DNA from: JBCBTD01 sp039818825
GTDB taxonomy: Bacteria; Pseudomonadota; Alphaproteobacteria; Geminicoccales; Geminicoccaceae
Assembly: GCA_039818825.1 (NCBI GenBank)
Contig: JBCBTD010000021.1
Span: 1 to 60,405, forward strand
Direction of reading: 5' to 3'
Length of the DNA stretch: 60,405 nucleotides
This document shows, piece after piece, positions 33,400 through 45,000 of this stretch. Under the pieces are notes generated by a model. That model searched no databases. It had not been told where the DNA came from and was given only the letters and a program-made list of their open reading frames with translations. The first letter of the stretch is position 1. Every line of letters starts with the position of its first letter. The translations under genes and the position numbers were made by a program.

Positions 33400-34506
33400 A
33401 TGGCGCTCGTCGAACGTGCCGAGGTGCAACTGGTCGATCTGAAGCCGCAGGTGGTCCGAACCGATGCGATCCAGTCGTTCGTCAGCCAGGAGACGCCGAT
33501 CGTCCGCGTGATCGACGCCGATGGGGCGGAGGGCACGGGCTATAGCTACACCATCGGCACCGCGGGCACCGCAGTGGTGCGATTGCTCGCCGACTACCTC
33601 TTGCCTCAGCTTCTGGGCACGGACGCGGCGATGGTGGAGGCGCGCTGGCGACAGTTGAAGTACCACACCCACGCCACGACACCAGGCGCGATCACGGCTT
33701 TGGCGCTCGCGGCGATCGACACGGCACTTTGGGATCTTCGTTGCCGCAAGGCGGGCCTGCCGCTGCACGTGATGGCCGGCGGTGCACGCGACCGGGTGCC
33801 GCTCTACACGACCGAGGGCGGCTGGCTGCACATCGAACCCGAAGCGCTGGTCGACGATGCGCTCGCGGCCAAAGCGAAAGGCTTCGGTGGTTGCAAGATC
33901 AAGATAGGCAAGCCTGCGCCGATGGAAGACGTTCGCCGGCTGGAGGCCGTACGTTCGGCAGTCGGCGACGACTTCGAAATCTTCACTGACGCCAATCAGG
34001 CCTTCCGCGTCGACGAGGCTATCCGTCGTGCACGCCTGTTGGAGCCCCTCGACATCGGCTGGCTCGAAGAACCGTTGGTCTCGGACGACATCGACGGCCA
34101 TGTCCGGCTGTCACGATCGACGACGTTGCCGGTCGCGGTCGGCGAATCGATCTACAGCGCTGCATGGTTCCGCGAATATCTGCAGCGCGGTGGCTGCTCG
34201 ATCGTTCAGGCCGACGTCGCCCGCATCGGCGGCATCACACCATGGCTGAAAGTCGCCCACCTGGCGGAGACGTTCAACCAGCCGATCTGCCCGCATTTCT
34301 TGATGGAGCTGCACGTGGCGCTCTGCTGCGCCGTGCCGAACGCGCGGTGGGTCGAATACATCCCGCAGCTCGATGCCATCACCACCCGAGGCATGACCAT
34401 CGAGGACGGTAATGCCGTGGCCGCCGATGACCCGGGCCTTGGCATCGCTTGGGACTGGGAACGTATCGCCGGGCATCGAACGGTCGACCCGATCGTCGTG
34501 ACCTAG
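33400..34506 (+). CDS. mandelate racemase-type enolase-superfamily dehydratase 2
   Basis: The product is 368 residues, a distant paralogue of the dehydratase at 28.1 kb. Catalytic set: KIK at 166-168, metal ligands D197 (TDANQAF), E223 (LEEP) and E249 (GESIYS), dyad D272/H299 (CPHFLMELHV). It belongs to the MR subgroup and is probably an aldonate dehydratase working on what the adjacent TRAP transporter imports. A strong AAGGAGGG lies six bases before the ATG. Confidence 0.9.
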   Translation: MALVERAEVQLVDLKPQVVRTDAIQSFVSQETPIVRVIDADGAEGTGYSYTIGTAGTAVVRLLADYLLPQLLGTDAAMVEARWRQLKYHTHATTPGAITALALAAIDTALWDLRCRKAGLPLHVMAGGARDRVPLYTTEGGWLHIEPEALVDDALAAKAKGFGGCKIKIGKPAPMEDVRRLEAVRSAVGDDFEIFTDANQAFRVDEAIRRARLLEPLDIGWLEEPLVSDDIDGHVRLSRSTTLPVAVGESIYSAAWFREYLQRGGCSIVQADVARIGGITPWLKVAHLAETFNQPICPHFLMELHVALCCAVPNARWVEYIPQLDAITTRGMTIEDGNAVAADDPGLGIAWDWERIAGHRTVDPIVVT

Positions 34507-34588
34507 GTCCACCGATCGCAACCTATCCGTGATGCCCGTCGGGGGTCACGGCCATAGCGCGGCGCTGGACGCATCGCGCAAAAAACGC

Positions 34589-34615
34589 CGGTGGCAGCTC
34601 GTGCATGCGCCACCG
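34589..34615 (+). promoter_or_regulatory. hairpin upstream of KduD-like gene
   Basis: CGGTGGC pairs with GCCACCG (7 bp, 13-base loop) in the 131-base gap before the SDR gene. It could be a transcript-end or leader structure; there is no T-run. Weak evidence. Confidence 0.3.
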
Positions 34616-34637
34616 CAAAGAACCGGAGCCGAGATCC

Positions 34638-35408
34638 ATGAGTATCGCGAGCATGTTCGACCTCAGCGGCAAGACCGCGTTGGTCACCGGAGCCAAGCGT
34701 GGCATCGGCAAGGGCATGGCCCTCGCCTTGGCGGAAGCCGGCGCTGACATCGTCGGCGTCAGCGCCAACCTCGACCCGAACGGATCGGAGGTCGGCGCCG
34801 ACGTCGAGAAGCTTGGCCGTCGGTTCACCGGCTACCGTTGTGACTTCGCCGACCGAGCCGCCGTCACTGCCTTCGCGGCCGAGGTGCAGGCAGACCATCC
34901 CGCCATCGACATTCTCGTCAACAACGCCGGCACCATCATGCGCCAACCCGCGGACGAGCACTCGGATGCACTCTGGGACAAGGTGCTGGAAGTCAATCTG
35001 TCGGCCCAGTTCGTTCTCACCAGAGACATCGGCCGCGGCATGCTGCAGCGCGGCGGGGGCAAGGTCATCTTCATCGCCTCGCTCTTGACCTTTCAGGGCG
35101 GAATCACCGTGCCGGGCTACGCCGCGTCGAAAGGCGGCATCGGGCAGCTCACCAAGGCGTTCGCCAACGAGTGGGCGCCGCGCCGGATCAACGTCAACGC
35201 CATCGCGCCGGGCTACATCGACACCGACAACACCGAAGCGTTGCGTAACGACCCCGAGCGCGCGGCTTCCATCTTGAGCCGGATCCCGGCTGGCCGGTGG
35301 GGGAAGCCCGAAGACTTCGCCGGGGCCGCCGTCTACCTCGCCTCTCCCGCTTCGGACTACGTCCACGGCTCGATCCTGATGGTCGACGGCGGATGGATGG
35401 GGCGCTGA
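34638..35408 (+). CDS. SDR oxidoreductase, KduD-like (2-dehydro-3-deoxy-gluconate dehydrogenase type)
   Basis: The product is 256 residues. Cofactor motif VTGAKRGIGKG, NNAG, and catalytic S148-Y161-K165 (YAASK). The C-terminal half is very close to KduD as I know it: INVNAIAPGYIDTDNTEALR, RIPAGRWGKPEDFAGAAVYL and the terminal VDGGWMGR. KduD interconverts 2-dehydro-3-deoxy sugar acids in uronate breakdown, which suits the neighbouring dehydratases whose products are 2-keto-3-deoxy acids. The exact substrate remains inferred. Confidence 0.9.
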   Translation: MSIASMFDLSGKTALVTGAKRGIGKGMALALAEAGADIVGVSANLDPNGSEVGADVEKLGRRFTGYRCDFADRAAVTAFAAEVQADHPAIDILVNNAGTIMRQPADEHSDALWDKVLEVNLSAQFVLTRDIGRGMLQRGGGKVIFIASLLTFQGGITVPGYAASKGGIGQLTKAFANEWAPRRINVNAIAPGYIDTDNTEALRNDPERAASILSRIPAGRWGKPEDFAGAAVYLASPASDYVHGSILMVDGGWMGR

Positions 35409-35456
35409 TCGACCGGCGCGGAGGATACACGGCCCACGATGCCGTCCTGCGACAGG

Positions 35457-36491
35457 TCACGCGACTTGTGGTCGCCACGCGATGAGACCTTCGGTCCGAG
35501 CCCGCACGTCGGGCGGCGCCAGGCAGGTGGCCACGGCTTCGTAGCCGGGTGCCCCCGGATAGGGGTGGACCCGGGTCGGCGGAGCGTGGTTGGCGGGGCA
35601 GAGGATGATCGTCTCGTCGGCGCCAACGGCCGCCAGATCGAGGATCGAGCTGGAGCGGGTGATCAAGAAGAGTGATCGCCTCCCCGGTCCTCGACGGCGA
35701 AGGTGGGCGATCACGGCCTGCTGGCAGGCCTCGTCCAAGCCCTGTTCGATCAGGTCGACGACCAAAACGGCAGGACCTGTAGCCTCCAACTCGGCAACCA
35801 GGACGATGAGGGCGTCGGTCACCTCGGCGCCATCCTCGACCAGCCATGCGAGCGTCCGATCGACCCTCGCCGCCAGGTCGTGGTCGGCGTCGAGCTGCAA
35901 CCGCACGTCGGCACCGCAGGCCGCCAAGCGCTCCAGACCCGAGAACCCCGCGTCCGGGAGCATCTCGGCCAAGCGTCGCGCCAGCCTCGTCTTGCCGCTG
36001 CCCAGCGGGCCGATGATGTAATTGAGCGATCGGAGATCGCGGAGTTCGAACGGCTCACCACCCCAAGGCCAGGGCAGATCGAACGCCACCACGACCTCGC
36101 CCGCCGGCGCCACGAGGCCCGCCACATCACCTGCGGTGGGAGTCTCCCCGCCCGCAAGGCGCGCCCGCAGGCCCCGGACCTGCTCCAGCGCGTCGGCGAG
36201 CCGTTGCATCTCAGCGCCGAGTGTCGCCTCGTGGGCCGCGAGCGCGTCACCCAAACCTCGCGGGTCGCTATTCAGCACGCGGGCCACCTGGGCGAGGCTG
36301 AGCCCGAGGGCGCGGAGCGCCACGACCTGGGTGGCGCGAGCCATGTCCTCAGGGCCGTAGGCCCGCCAGCCGGCCTCGGTGCGGGCCGGCGTGACGAGGC
36401 CGCGTTGCTCGTAGAGCCGGAGGGCCTTGGCGGACACGCCGAGCCGCTTCGCAGCTTCGGACGGACCTAGAATTCGGGCGGACGCGTTCAT
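35457..36491 (-). CDS. MerR-family regulator fused to a P-loop ATPase-like domain
   Basis: The product is 344 residues. Residues 8-75 form a MerR winged helix (AAKRLGVSAKALRLYEQRGLVTPART, GWRAYGPEDMARATQVV). Residues 85-115 form the dimerisation coil. Residues 130-340 carry an ATPase-like domain with Walker A GPLGSGKT at 161-168, a hydrophobic strand plus Asp (AVLVVDLIEQGLD, D246) resembling Walker B, and LFLITRSSSIL, like a sensor strand. The domain resembles ABC/AAA-type predicted ATPases. Ligand sensing may therefore be nucleotide-dependent. The gene converges on kduD. Confidence 0.85.
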   Translation of the reverse strand: MNASARILGPSEAAKRLGVSAKALRLYEQRGLVTPARTEAGWRAYGPEDMARATQVVALRALGLSLAQVARVLNSDPRGLGDALAAHEATLGAEMQRLADALEQVRGLRARLAGGETPTAGDVAGLVAPAGEVVVAFDLPWPWGGEPFELRDLRSLNYIIGPLGSGKTRLARRLAEMLPDAGFSGLERLAACGADVRLQLDADHDLAARVDRTLAWLVEDGAEVTDALIVLVAELEATGPAVLVVDLIEQGLDEACQQAVIAHLRRRGPGRRSLFLITRSSSILDLAAVGADETIILCPANHAPPTRVHPYPGAPGYEAVATCLAPPDVRARTEGLIAWRPQVA

Positions 36492-36702
36492 GCAGCACCT
36501 CGCTGTTCGACGACCGCCACTCTTCTAGGTGCGACCGCAAGGGCCGGGTCAACCGGGTTCTCGCGCACGCGGGCGCCCACGCCAGCAGACGTCGCGCCAC
36601 GGAACGCTCGACGAGGTCGCGTTCGACATCGACGACGCGCGGCGCAAGGCCTCCGCCAGCGATCCACCGCAGGCGAACTGGCCGAGCGCGTTCGTCGCCG
36701 GA

Positions 36703-37413
36703 CTAGGCGCTAGACGTGCTGCCGGGTCGGGCCTGCCCGTCCGGCCGCGGCGGGTCCCACCACTTCGTCAGGTGCTGCGCCAACATCAGATCCGGCAAAC
36801 CCTCGTAGTGCGAGACGTCGTTGAACAGCATCAGCCGTGCGCGGACCGTGTCGCGGAAGTCGAGAATGTTCAGACAGGCGGGATGCTGATCCAACCGGTC
36901 TCGGTAGCCCCTGGCATCGAACCCCAAAAGGCTACTGATCAGCAGCCGGATCGTCGCCTTGTGGGAAACCACCAGGACGGTCTGATCGACGTGCTTGACC
37001 ACGATCTCACGAATCACCGGCAGCGAGCGGGCCAAGACGTTGATCCCCGCTTCGCCACCCTCGGGCGCGAAGGTGAAGGGGTCCGCTTCCCAGCCGGTGT
37101 ACTCCTCCGGAAACCGTTCCTCGACCTCCGCACGATCCAGCCCCTCCCATCGGCCGTGGTCGATCTCGCGCAGCCCATGGTGGGTCACCGGCGTCAACCG
37201 ATGGGGTGCGCCGGCGATCATCGCCGTTTCGACGGTTCGCTTCATCGGGCTGGCATAGACGGCGGTGATCGGTTCGTTCGCCAAACGCTCCGCCAGGCTG
37301 CCGGCCTGCCGACGGCCATCGTCCGACAGCTCGACGTCAGTCGATCCGGCGAACCGATCCTCGGCCGACAGCACCGTAGCGCCATGGCGGACCAGAAAGA
37401 GCCTGGTCGTCAT
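36703..37413 (-). CDS. histidine phosphatase family protein (GpmB/CobC-like)
   Basis: The product is 236 residues. Catalytic motif LVRHGAT (R9, H10), second Arg in YASPMKRTVETA, acid in HGLREIDHGRWEG and second His in VVSHKATIRLL. It is a branch-1 phosphatase/mutase, most like alpha-ribazole phosphatase or broad phosphatases; the substrate is unknown. GGGAGGAACGGTG precedes the ATG. The C-terminal extension beyond the fold is short (DPPRPDGQARPG). Confidence 0.9.
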   Translation of the reverse strand: MTTRLFLVRHGATVLSAEDRFAGSTDVELSDDGRRQAGSLAERLANEPITAVYASPMKRTVETAMIAGAPHRLTPVTHHGLREIDHGRWEGLDRAEVEERFPEEYTGWEADPFTFAPEGGEAGINVLARSLPVIREIVVKHVDQTVLVVSHKATIRLLISSLLGFDARGYRDRLDQHPACLNILDFRDTVRARLMLFNDVSHYEGLPDLMLAQHLTKWWDPPRPDGQARPGSTSSA

Positions 37414-37729
37414 CACCGTTCCTCCCCCATGCGCACGGTCGTCGGCTCCTGGATCGCACCAACGATCCGAGCCCGCCGCGTAGACGTCGTCCAACCCTTC
37501 GATCCTGCGGCGGGACCGTTCGGAGCGCAACGGCCCGCGCGCACCGGAAACGGCCTGCAGGCGCGCCGCTCGTGCGCAAAGAGGCGGACGACCGCCGGAG
37601 AACCCGTGCCGGGCGATCGCCATAGGGCGTGCTATGCCGGGGCACTCAGCCTAGACCAACGCGGGCTGAGCGAACGGCAATCGCGGCCGTCGTCGACGGC
37701 ACCAACGAGACACCAAGGGAGGGGGCATC
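37414..37729. other. divergent intergenic region
   Basis: 316 bases between the phosphatase and SDR starts. It should hold both promoters. No convincing operator palindrome, terminator or short gene was seen. Confidence 0.5.
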
Positions 37730-38434
<705 letters not shown>

Positions 38435-38534
38435 GAGGCGGCGTCTCGAGTGAAGGACGGGGCTACGGGATGGGGACGGACGTGATCGCGCTGATGCCGC
38501 CTACCCCATGGCAGGCCCGCGTTCCGGACCCGCG

Positions 38535-39056
38535 TCAGGCCGCGCGGCGGCGCAGCCAAACGATGGCGGCGAGCCCGGCGACGAACATCCACCCGGCCGC
38601 GGGCAGCGGCACGACGTTGAGGCTGCCTTCTGCGACCGCCGTCAGGCTGCCGCTGTCGTCGAAGATCTGGATGCTGCCGTCACCGGGCGCCACGGCGCTG
38701 AAGGCGACGCCGCTCAGCTCGCCGAGCGCATCGAACGAGAGGCTCACCGGCTGGCCGCCTTGGAACGTGACCTCCGGATCGAGCAGGAACAGGAAGTCGG
38801 CGAGGCCGAACGAATAGCTGCCCTCCAACGGACCGGCGGCGGCGGTGAGTTCGGCCGTGCCGCTACCGTCGAGGACCGGCAGACTCTCGAAGCCGCTGCC
38901 CGTGAGCAGGGTCTCGTCGATCTCGACCGTGCCTTCGAGGGTCACGAGGACGCTGCCGCCCGAGACGAAGAAGAGCTCGCCTTCGACCGGCAGGGTCTTG
39001 GCCTCGGCGGCGGTGATCGCGGCCAGCGCGACGAGGGAGGCGGAGACAAAGCGCAT
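38535..39056 (-). CDS. VPLPA-CTERM sorting-domain surface protein
   Basis: The product is 173 residues. The N-terminal signal peptide is MRFVSASLVALAAITAAEA. The C-terminus is VVPLPAAGWMFVAGLAAIVWLRRRAA: VPLPA motif, one membrane helix and an Arg cluster, the tripartite signal of the VPLPA-CTERM (PEP-CTERM-like) exosortase system. The middle is beta-rich and acidic without a recognised domain. The matching exosortase is not in this window. It lies immediately downstream of the giant secreted protein on the same strand (32 bases), possibly co-transcribed. Confidence 0.88.
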   Translation of the reverse strand: MRFVSASLVALAAITAAEAKTLPVEGELFFVSGGSVLVTLEGTVEIDETLLTGSGFESLPVLDGSGTAELTAAAGPLEGSYSFGLADFLFLLDPEVTFQGGQPVSLSFDALGELSGVAFSAVAPGDGSIQIFDDSGSLTAVAEGSLNVVPLPAAGWMFVAGLAAIVWLRRRAA

Positions 39057-39088
39057 GGTCCTGGTCCTTGTTCGAATGCCCGAGGCCA

Positions 39089-42000
39089 TCAGGCGATGAG
39101 GGCGTCACTGGTGTCGAAGAGCGCCGCCGGGTCGTCGACGTCGACACCGCGCAGGCTCGCGAGCTGGTAGCTCGTACCGTCCGCTTCACCGACGACGATC
39201 GTCGAAGAGCCCAACGTTTCCAGCGACAGGGCGGCGACATCGACCTCGCCCAAGGGCGTGAGGAACTCGTCGATGAGCATGAGCAAGGTGTCGGTTCCGA
39301 CCTCGAAGTCGTAGATCAGGTCGCCCCCGCCCAGCACGTCGAGGGCGAACCGATCGGCGCCGTCGCCACCGAAGAGCAGATCGCGACCCTCGCCACCGAG
39401 CATGAGATCGTCGCCGGCGCCCGCGCGGACGAGGTCGGTCCCCTGACCGCCTTCGAAACGTTCGTTCGCGTCGGTTCCGTTCATACGGTCGCCGCCGGGC
39501 GTTCCGGCGACGAGGGTGCGAAAGTCGAGCGCGGCGACCAGCGGGTCGTGGTCGGAGGCGCGTGCGTCCGTCTCCGCGAACTCGCTGTTAACGTGCACGA
39601 TATCGAACGTCGCCCGGTCCGCGAGGTTGTCCGAGACCAGGATGTGGTCCAACGACTGCGAATTGCCCTGAAAATTGAACGTATAGCGCTCGTCCTCCGG
39701 CAGGGTCTCGGTCAGATTGGTGAAGCCGCCGGCGACGAGATCCAAGACTGGGGATACGAACTCGAACTCGTTGAAGTCGCCGACCACGACGACGTTCGCG
39801 TCCGGATTCGCCTGCTGGAATTCGGCGAGGAACGCCTGCACGGCGCCGGACTGGGCTTGGCGCTCATCGAGGCTGCCGTTGACGGTCGGATCCTCCTGAC
39901 GCTCGTCGAAGGGCTGGTCGGTGCCGAGGATGGGCGCACTGCCACCCTTCGAGCTGAAGTGGTTGTTGACCACCGTCACCGTCTCGTCGCCGAAGCGGAA
40001 GTCCGCCACGAGCGGCAGCCGCGCGCCATCGAAGGCGCCGCCCTCGCCCTGGTCGCCTATCGCCCGCACCGAGCCGTCGACCAGCTCGACTCGCGCCGGG
40101 TCGTAGAGGAACGCGGTGCGGATGTTGGCGCCGGGCGCACCGCCGCTGGCGTTGTTGTCGATGAACGTGTTGTCGATGAAGGCGTAGGCCGGCCCACCGG
40201 CCGCGGCGATCGCATCGACCAGCTGCTGGAGCGTCTGGCCGGCCGCGGTCACGCCGTCGTCGGTCTCGCCGGTGTCGTCTTGGATCTCCTGCAGGCCGAT
40301 GACGTCGGGGCTGCCGAGGCTCTCCACGATCTGCTGGGCGATCGCGTCGAAGCGGCCGTCGGCGACGTCGGTGTCGCCGTCGCCGTCGTTCGGGTCGAGG
40401 TTCAGGACGTTGTAGCTCGCGACCGTGAGCACGCCGCCCGACTTTGCGAGTGCTGTGACTTCCGGCGCCAGCTCTGCCGGCGTGGCCGCGAAACTTTCGG
40501 TCGCCAGGATCTCGAAATTGCCAAACGCGTAGGAGACGACGCCGGTCACGTCGCCGAGCCCTGCCCCCGCGTCGACCAATGGGATGTCGAAGCCCGGCAG
40601 TATCGCCGGGTCCACCTGGACCTGGATCTTCTCGGGGTTGAAGTCGTCGGGTGAGATGTTGAGCGTACCGCGGCTGCTGAGACCGCTGGCGCCGTCGCCG
40701 CCGTCGACCACGCCGAAGATCTCGCCGAAGCGGTTCGTCGGGGACGTGGCCAGGACGTCCTGCGCGGTAACCCGCATCCCCTCGAGACTCTCGAAGAAAT
40801 CGATGCCGTCCTCGCTCGGATCGAAGCTGGCGAAGGCATCGTCGTCGATCACCTCGCTCGGCGGCTGTCGTCCAGCGCTGCCGATGACCGTTGCCGCCGG
40901 CAACGCGTTGCCGGACGAGCGCACGTCGACCGCCACCGCGTCGACGGTCGTCGTCCGCAGGTCACGCGCGTCCCCGGAGGTCGGGAGCCGTTCGGTAACG
41001 GCGCCCACCACCTCGACGGCGTCGCCGACCGCCAAACCTGCGGTGTCGCCGGCGACGAAGACCGCGTCGGAGGTGGCGATTTCCCCGTCGCCCAGTGCGT
41101 CCTGCAAGTAGAAGCCGTCGGCGGCGACGGCAATGACGATGCCACCGGTCCGGACGAGTTCGCCCTCGAACGGCGAACGGTGGCTTGCTCCCTGGATCTC
41201 CGGGATCGCGACGAAGACGATCGCGGCACCCTGGTTGCCGGGCGACGCGGTGGCCGGGACGGTGCCGTCATTGCCACCCAGCACGGTGGTGACGACCGCT
41301 TCGTTGGCGTTGCCCTCGGTCGAGAAGGCCATGAGGTCGACGTCGTAGCTCTGGCCGTCGTTGGCCCCGGTGTCCGGATAGCTCGCTTGGTCAGCGATCG
41401 TCGCGGCCGATGGCCCGCCAAGGAAGAGCGTCGCCGCATCGCCACCGCCACCCAGTCCTGCCGCATCGAGGGCGTAGCCAACCTCGACACCGGACAGATT
41501 GGCAACGTCCGCCCAGACCTCATTGAAGGTCAGGACCTCGTCACCGAGCGCAAGCCCGTCGACCAGAACGACGATCGCCGACTGGCCAGGATCCAGACGG
41601 TTCAAGCCCTGGATCAGATCCGCGTCCGCCGGATCGGCGCTCTCGTCGTCGTAGAACAAGTCCGGATCGACGCCCTCGACCCACGCCACGTTGCCGCGGT
41701 TGGTGATCTCGAACCAGTCGACCGTCAGATCAGTGCCGCTCTGGCCCGGCCAGATTTCGGTGATCTGGAGATCGAACGCAGCCTGCTCGATGCGAACGTG
41801 GTCGACGGCTAGCGGCTCGAAGCTGCCGGTCGAGGTCAGTTCGATCTCGAGGTCGAGCCCGTTACCGGTGGCGTCGACGACCCAGCTGAAATCGGTGAGC
41901 GTGGTCGTCAGCCTGGCGCCGTCGCCGATGCCGTCGCCGTCAGTGTCCTCGCGGAGGTCACCAGTGCCTCCCGCAGGCGGCGCGAAGCGCGCGACCAACT

Positions 42001-45000
42001 CACGGCCGCCGTCGTCGAACGCCGCGTAGATCGCGATGCCGTCGCCGTCCGCCGCTTCGTAGTTTTCGAAGGCGGGTTCACTCGCGAGCGCGCCGAGGCC
42101 AACGGTGAGGAGCAGGTCGTCGACGTTCGCCGTGTTGACGCCCTCGATCCGAACGATCCGAGTTGCGGGCCCGCCGGTACCGTCGTGGTCCTGGCCGATG
42201 ATGCCGAACGCGCCGTCCCAACCGAACTGGAAGTCGTCGCGCGCGCCATTGGTGTCGTCCGGCACCGGGTAGCGGCCGAAGAAGTCGAAGCCGCCGTCGT
42301 CGAAAACGTCGATCAGCTCGTAGCTCGTGTCGGGTTCGTCCTCGAAGCTCTCGACCACGGGCAGCACCAGCCCGGTCGGCAGGTCGACCGTGACGAGATC
42401 GCTGCGGAAGGTTTCTTGCTGGCTCGCCGCCAAGTCCTTCGAGGCCGTGCCGTCGACGTACCAGTCGGTGTCGCCGTTGTCGGTGAGGATCTGCAAGGTC
42501 GAGCCAGGACCGAAGTCGTCGGGCACCTCGACGATGATCTCGGGCGCACCGGGCGCCGTGTCGCCGCCTGGTACGACCGGGATCGTGTCGACCACGGCTT
42601 GATTCACGGTGCTCTCGAAGACGACCGGCGCTTCCGCCGCGTCGCCGGACCAGCCGTAGAGCGCGAAAGCCGTGGCGGCATTGCTAGCGGTCGTCGCGCC
42701 GGGCGGGCCTGCCAGGATCACCACCGTTTCGCCGTTGCCATCGAGATCGCGGATGCCACGGCCGCCGAGGTCGAGCAGGACCGGCTCGCCGAAGACCGCG
42801 CTGCCGGCACCGGCGCCCGGCAGGATCGTGAAGTTGGTAATCGGCACGACCAGGGCGTCGCCACCCGGAGTCGGTGCGCGAAAGCCGAGCAGCGCGGTCG
42901 CCGTGCTGCCCGGGGCCATGGTCAGGCCCTCGACGTTGAAGCCGGTACCACCGAACAGGAAGTCGGCGCCAAGGCCGTGACCGTCGGCAGCGTCCCAGGC
43001 GGCGAGTTCGGCGCGCAGGGTCGCATAGGCATTGCCGAAAGTGAGCGTCGAGTCCGCGCCGTTCGGGGTCAACTCGGTCGAATAGAGGTAGGAGCGTGCA
43101 TCGGTCTCGTGGCTGCCGATCCAGTAGAGCGTGTCGTCGACCCGGGCGACGCCTTCCTGGTCGATCTCCGCCCCGGCGGGCAAACCGAGTTCGGCCGTGA
43201 ACGAAAACGCCTTCAGCGGCAGGCCCGACCGGTCGCGGTCGTAGAGACCGAGGATCTGGTCCTCCTCGTCGTCGGCGACGATCATGTAGTCGTCGTCGAT
43301 CGCCACCGCCGCCGAGGCGTCGGAGTTGCCGGTATGGAAGCGGCTGAGGTCAGCGGTCGTCGAGGCGGCCGACGCGCGGTAGTCCACCGAGTAGGTCCCG
43401 ACCTTCCCGTCGCTGTCCGTAGCCGTCACCTGGATGGTGGCGGTACCGGCCGCGGTCGGCGTGATCGTCAGGACGAGGTTGCCGCCATCACGGGTCAGCT
43501 CCAGGCCGGAGGCGTCGACCACGCTTTCGTTCAGGCTCTGAACCGTCACCACGACCTGCTCGAGCGCCGTGTCGGCATCGACTAGATCGAGAGCGAGGCC
43601 CGAGACACGCGCCGGGTCGGTCGGATCGCCGATGGTGCCGGCGACACGGGCCACGCCCTCACCGAGGTCGAGGAACGGCCCCGTCGCGGCGGCATCGGCC
43701 GTGAGGACCGGTGCGTCGGGATCGATCGAAGCGGCGCCGCGATTGCCGGGCGAGCCGATCGCCGGCTCGTCGCCGGCCGTGCCGCCGGTCGCAACCGTCG
43801 CTACGGCGCCGTTGGCGTTGCCGACCTCGGAGAAGGCCACTAGGTCGACGTCGTAGGAGACGCCGGACGGCGCAGCGGGCGTGCTCTCGCCGTCCGCAAG
43901 CACGCCGCCGGTCAACGGATCGCCGATCCAGAGCGTTACCGCGTCGCCGCCTTGGCCGAGCCCGGCACCGTCGGTCGAGCCGAACGCGACACCCGTAAGG
44001 TCGGCGACCGGCGACCAGACGCCGCGGAAGGTCGCGACGTCGCCGGGCGCGCCGATGACGACCACCACGGACTGCCCGGGGTCGATCCGGGTCAGCCCCT
44101 CGATGACGTCGGCATCCGCCGCCGACGCCGAGATGTCGTCGTAAAAGAGATCGCCGTCGACACCAGCAACCCAGGCGGTGGAGCCGCGATTGGTGATCTC
44201 GAACCAGTCCGCGGTCAAATCCGTGCCCGCCTGGCCGACCCAGATCTCCGTGACCTGCAGGTTGACACCCGGCGGCAGCGCCGGGCCGTTGCCGGGCGAG
44301 CCGACCGCCGGCTCGTCGCCGTTGGTGCCGCCCGTCCGCACCGTCTCGACTGCACCATTGGCGTTGCCCACGGCCGACGGTGCCGCGAGTTCGACGTCGT
44401 AGGAGAGGCCGGACGCCACGCTCGGATAGGCGGCGCGGTCGACCTCGGTATCGGCGGCAGGCGCGCCGACGTAGAGGGTCACCGCATCGCCGCCCTGGCC
44501 GAGCCCCGAACCATCGGTCCGGCCGACCTCGACGCCGATCAGTGAGACGACCTCGCCCCAAACGTTGTCGAAGCGCGCGACGTCCGCCGGATCGCCGCTG
44601 ACGACGACGACGGCCGATGTACCCGGATCGATCCGGGTGAGGCCGGTGATCGGCGTGGCGTCAGCCGGCGCCGACGATTCGTCGTCGTAGAAGAGTTCGC
44701 CATCGACGCCCGCGATCCACGCGCCGCTGCCGACGTTGGTGATCTCGAACCAGTCCTCGGTCAGATCGGCGCCGTCCTGGCCCGGCCAGATCTCGGTGAT
44801 CCTCAGGTCGAACGCGACGGCGACGGGGGCGCCGTTGCCGGGTGAGCCAACCGCAGGCACGCCGCCGGCAGTCAAGACGGTGGCGACGGCACCATCCGTG
44901 CCAGCGACCGAGGCGGCACCCGCCTCGACGTCGAACGACACACCGTCGGCGACTGCACCGAACGCCTCGAAGTCGGCGATGGTCGCTAGTGCCGGGGCGC

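Noticed and set aside
36703..37413. Housekeeping phosphoglycerate mutase
   Set aside because: It keeps branch-1 motifs but lacks clear PGM-specific context; it is called only as a histidine phosphatase family member.
37414..37623. N-terminal extension of the histidine phosphatase
   Set aside because: The frame is open upstream but Arg/Gly-rich, and the catalytic RHG sits correctly at residues 9-11 from the ATG at 37413, which has GGGAGGAACGGTG before it.
39068..40654. Long plus-strand open frame (528 codons) opposite the giant secreted protein
   Set aside because: Its codons are the antisense of the nuclease and RTX region, its composition is Val/Asp/Arg-biased and it has no ribosome-binding site or domain. 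It is a shadow frame typical of high-GC DNA.
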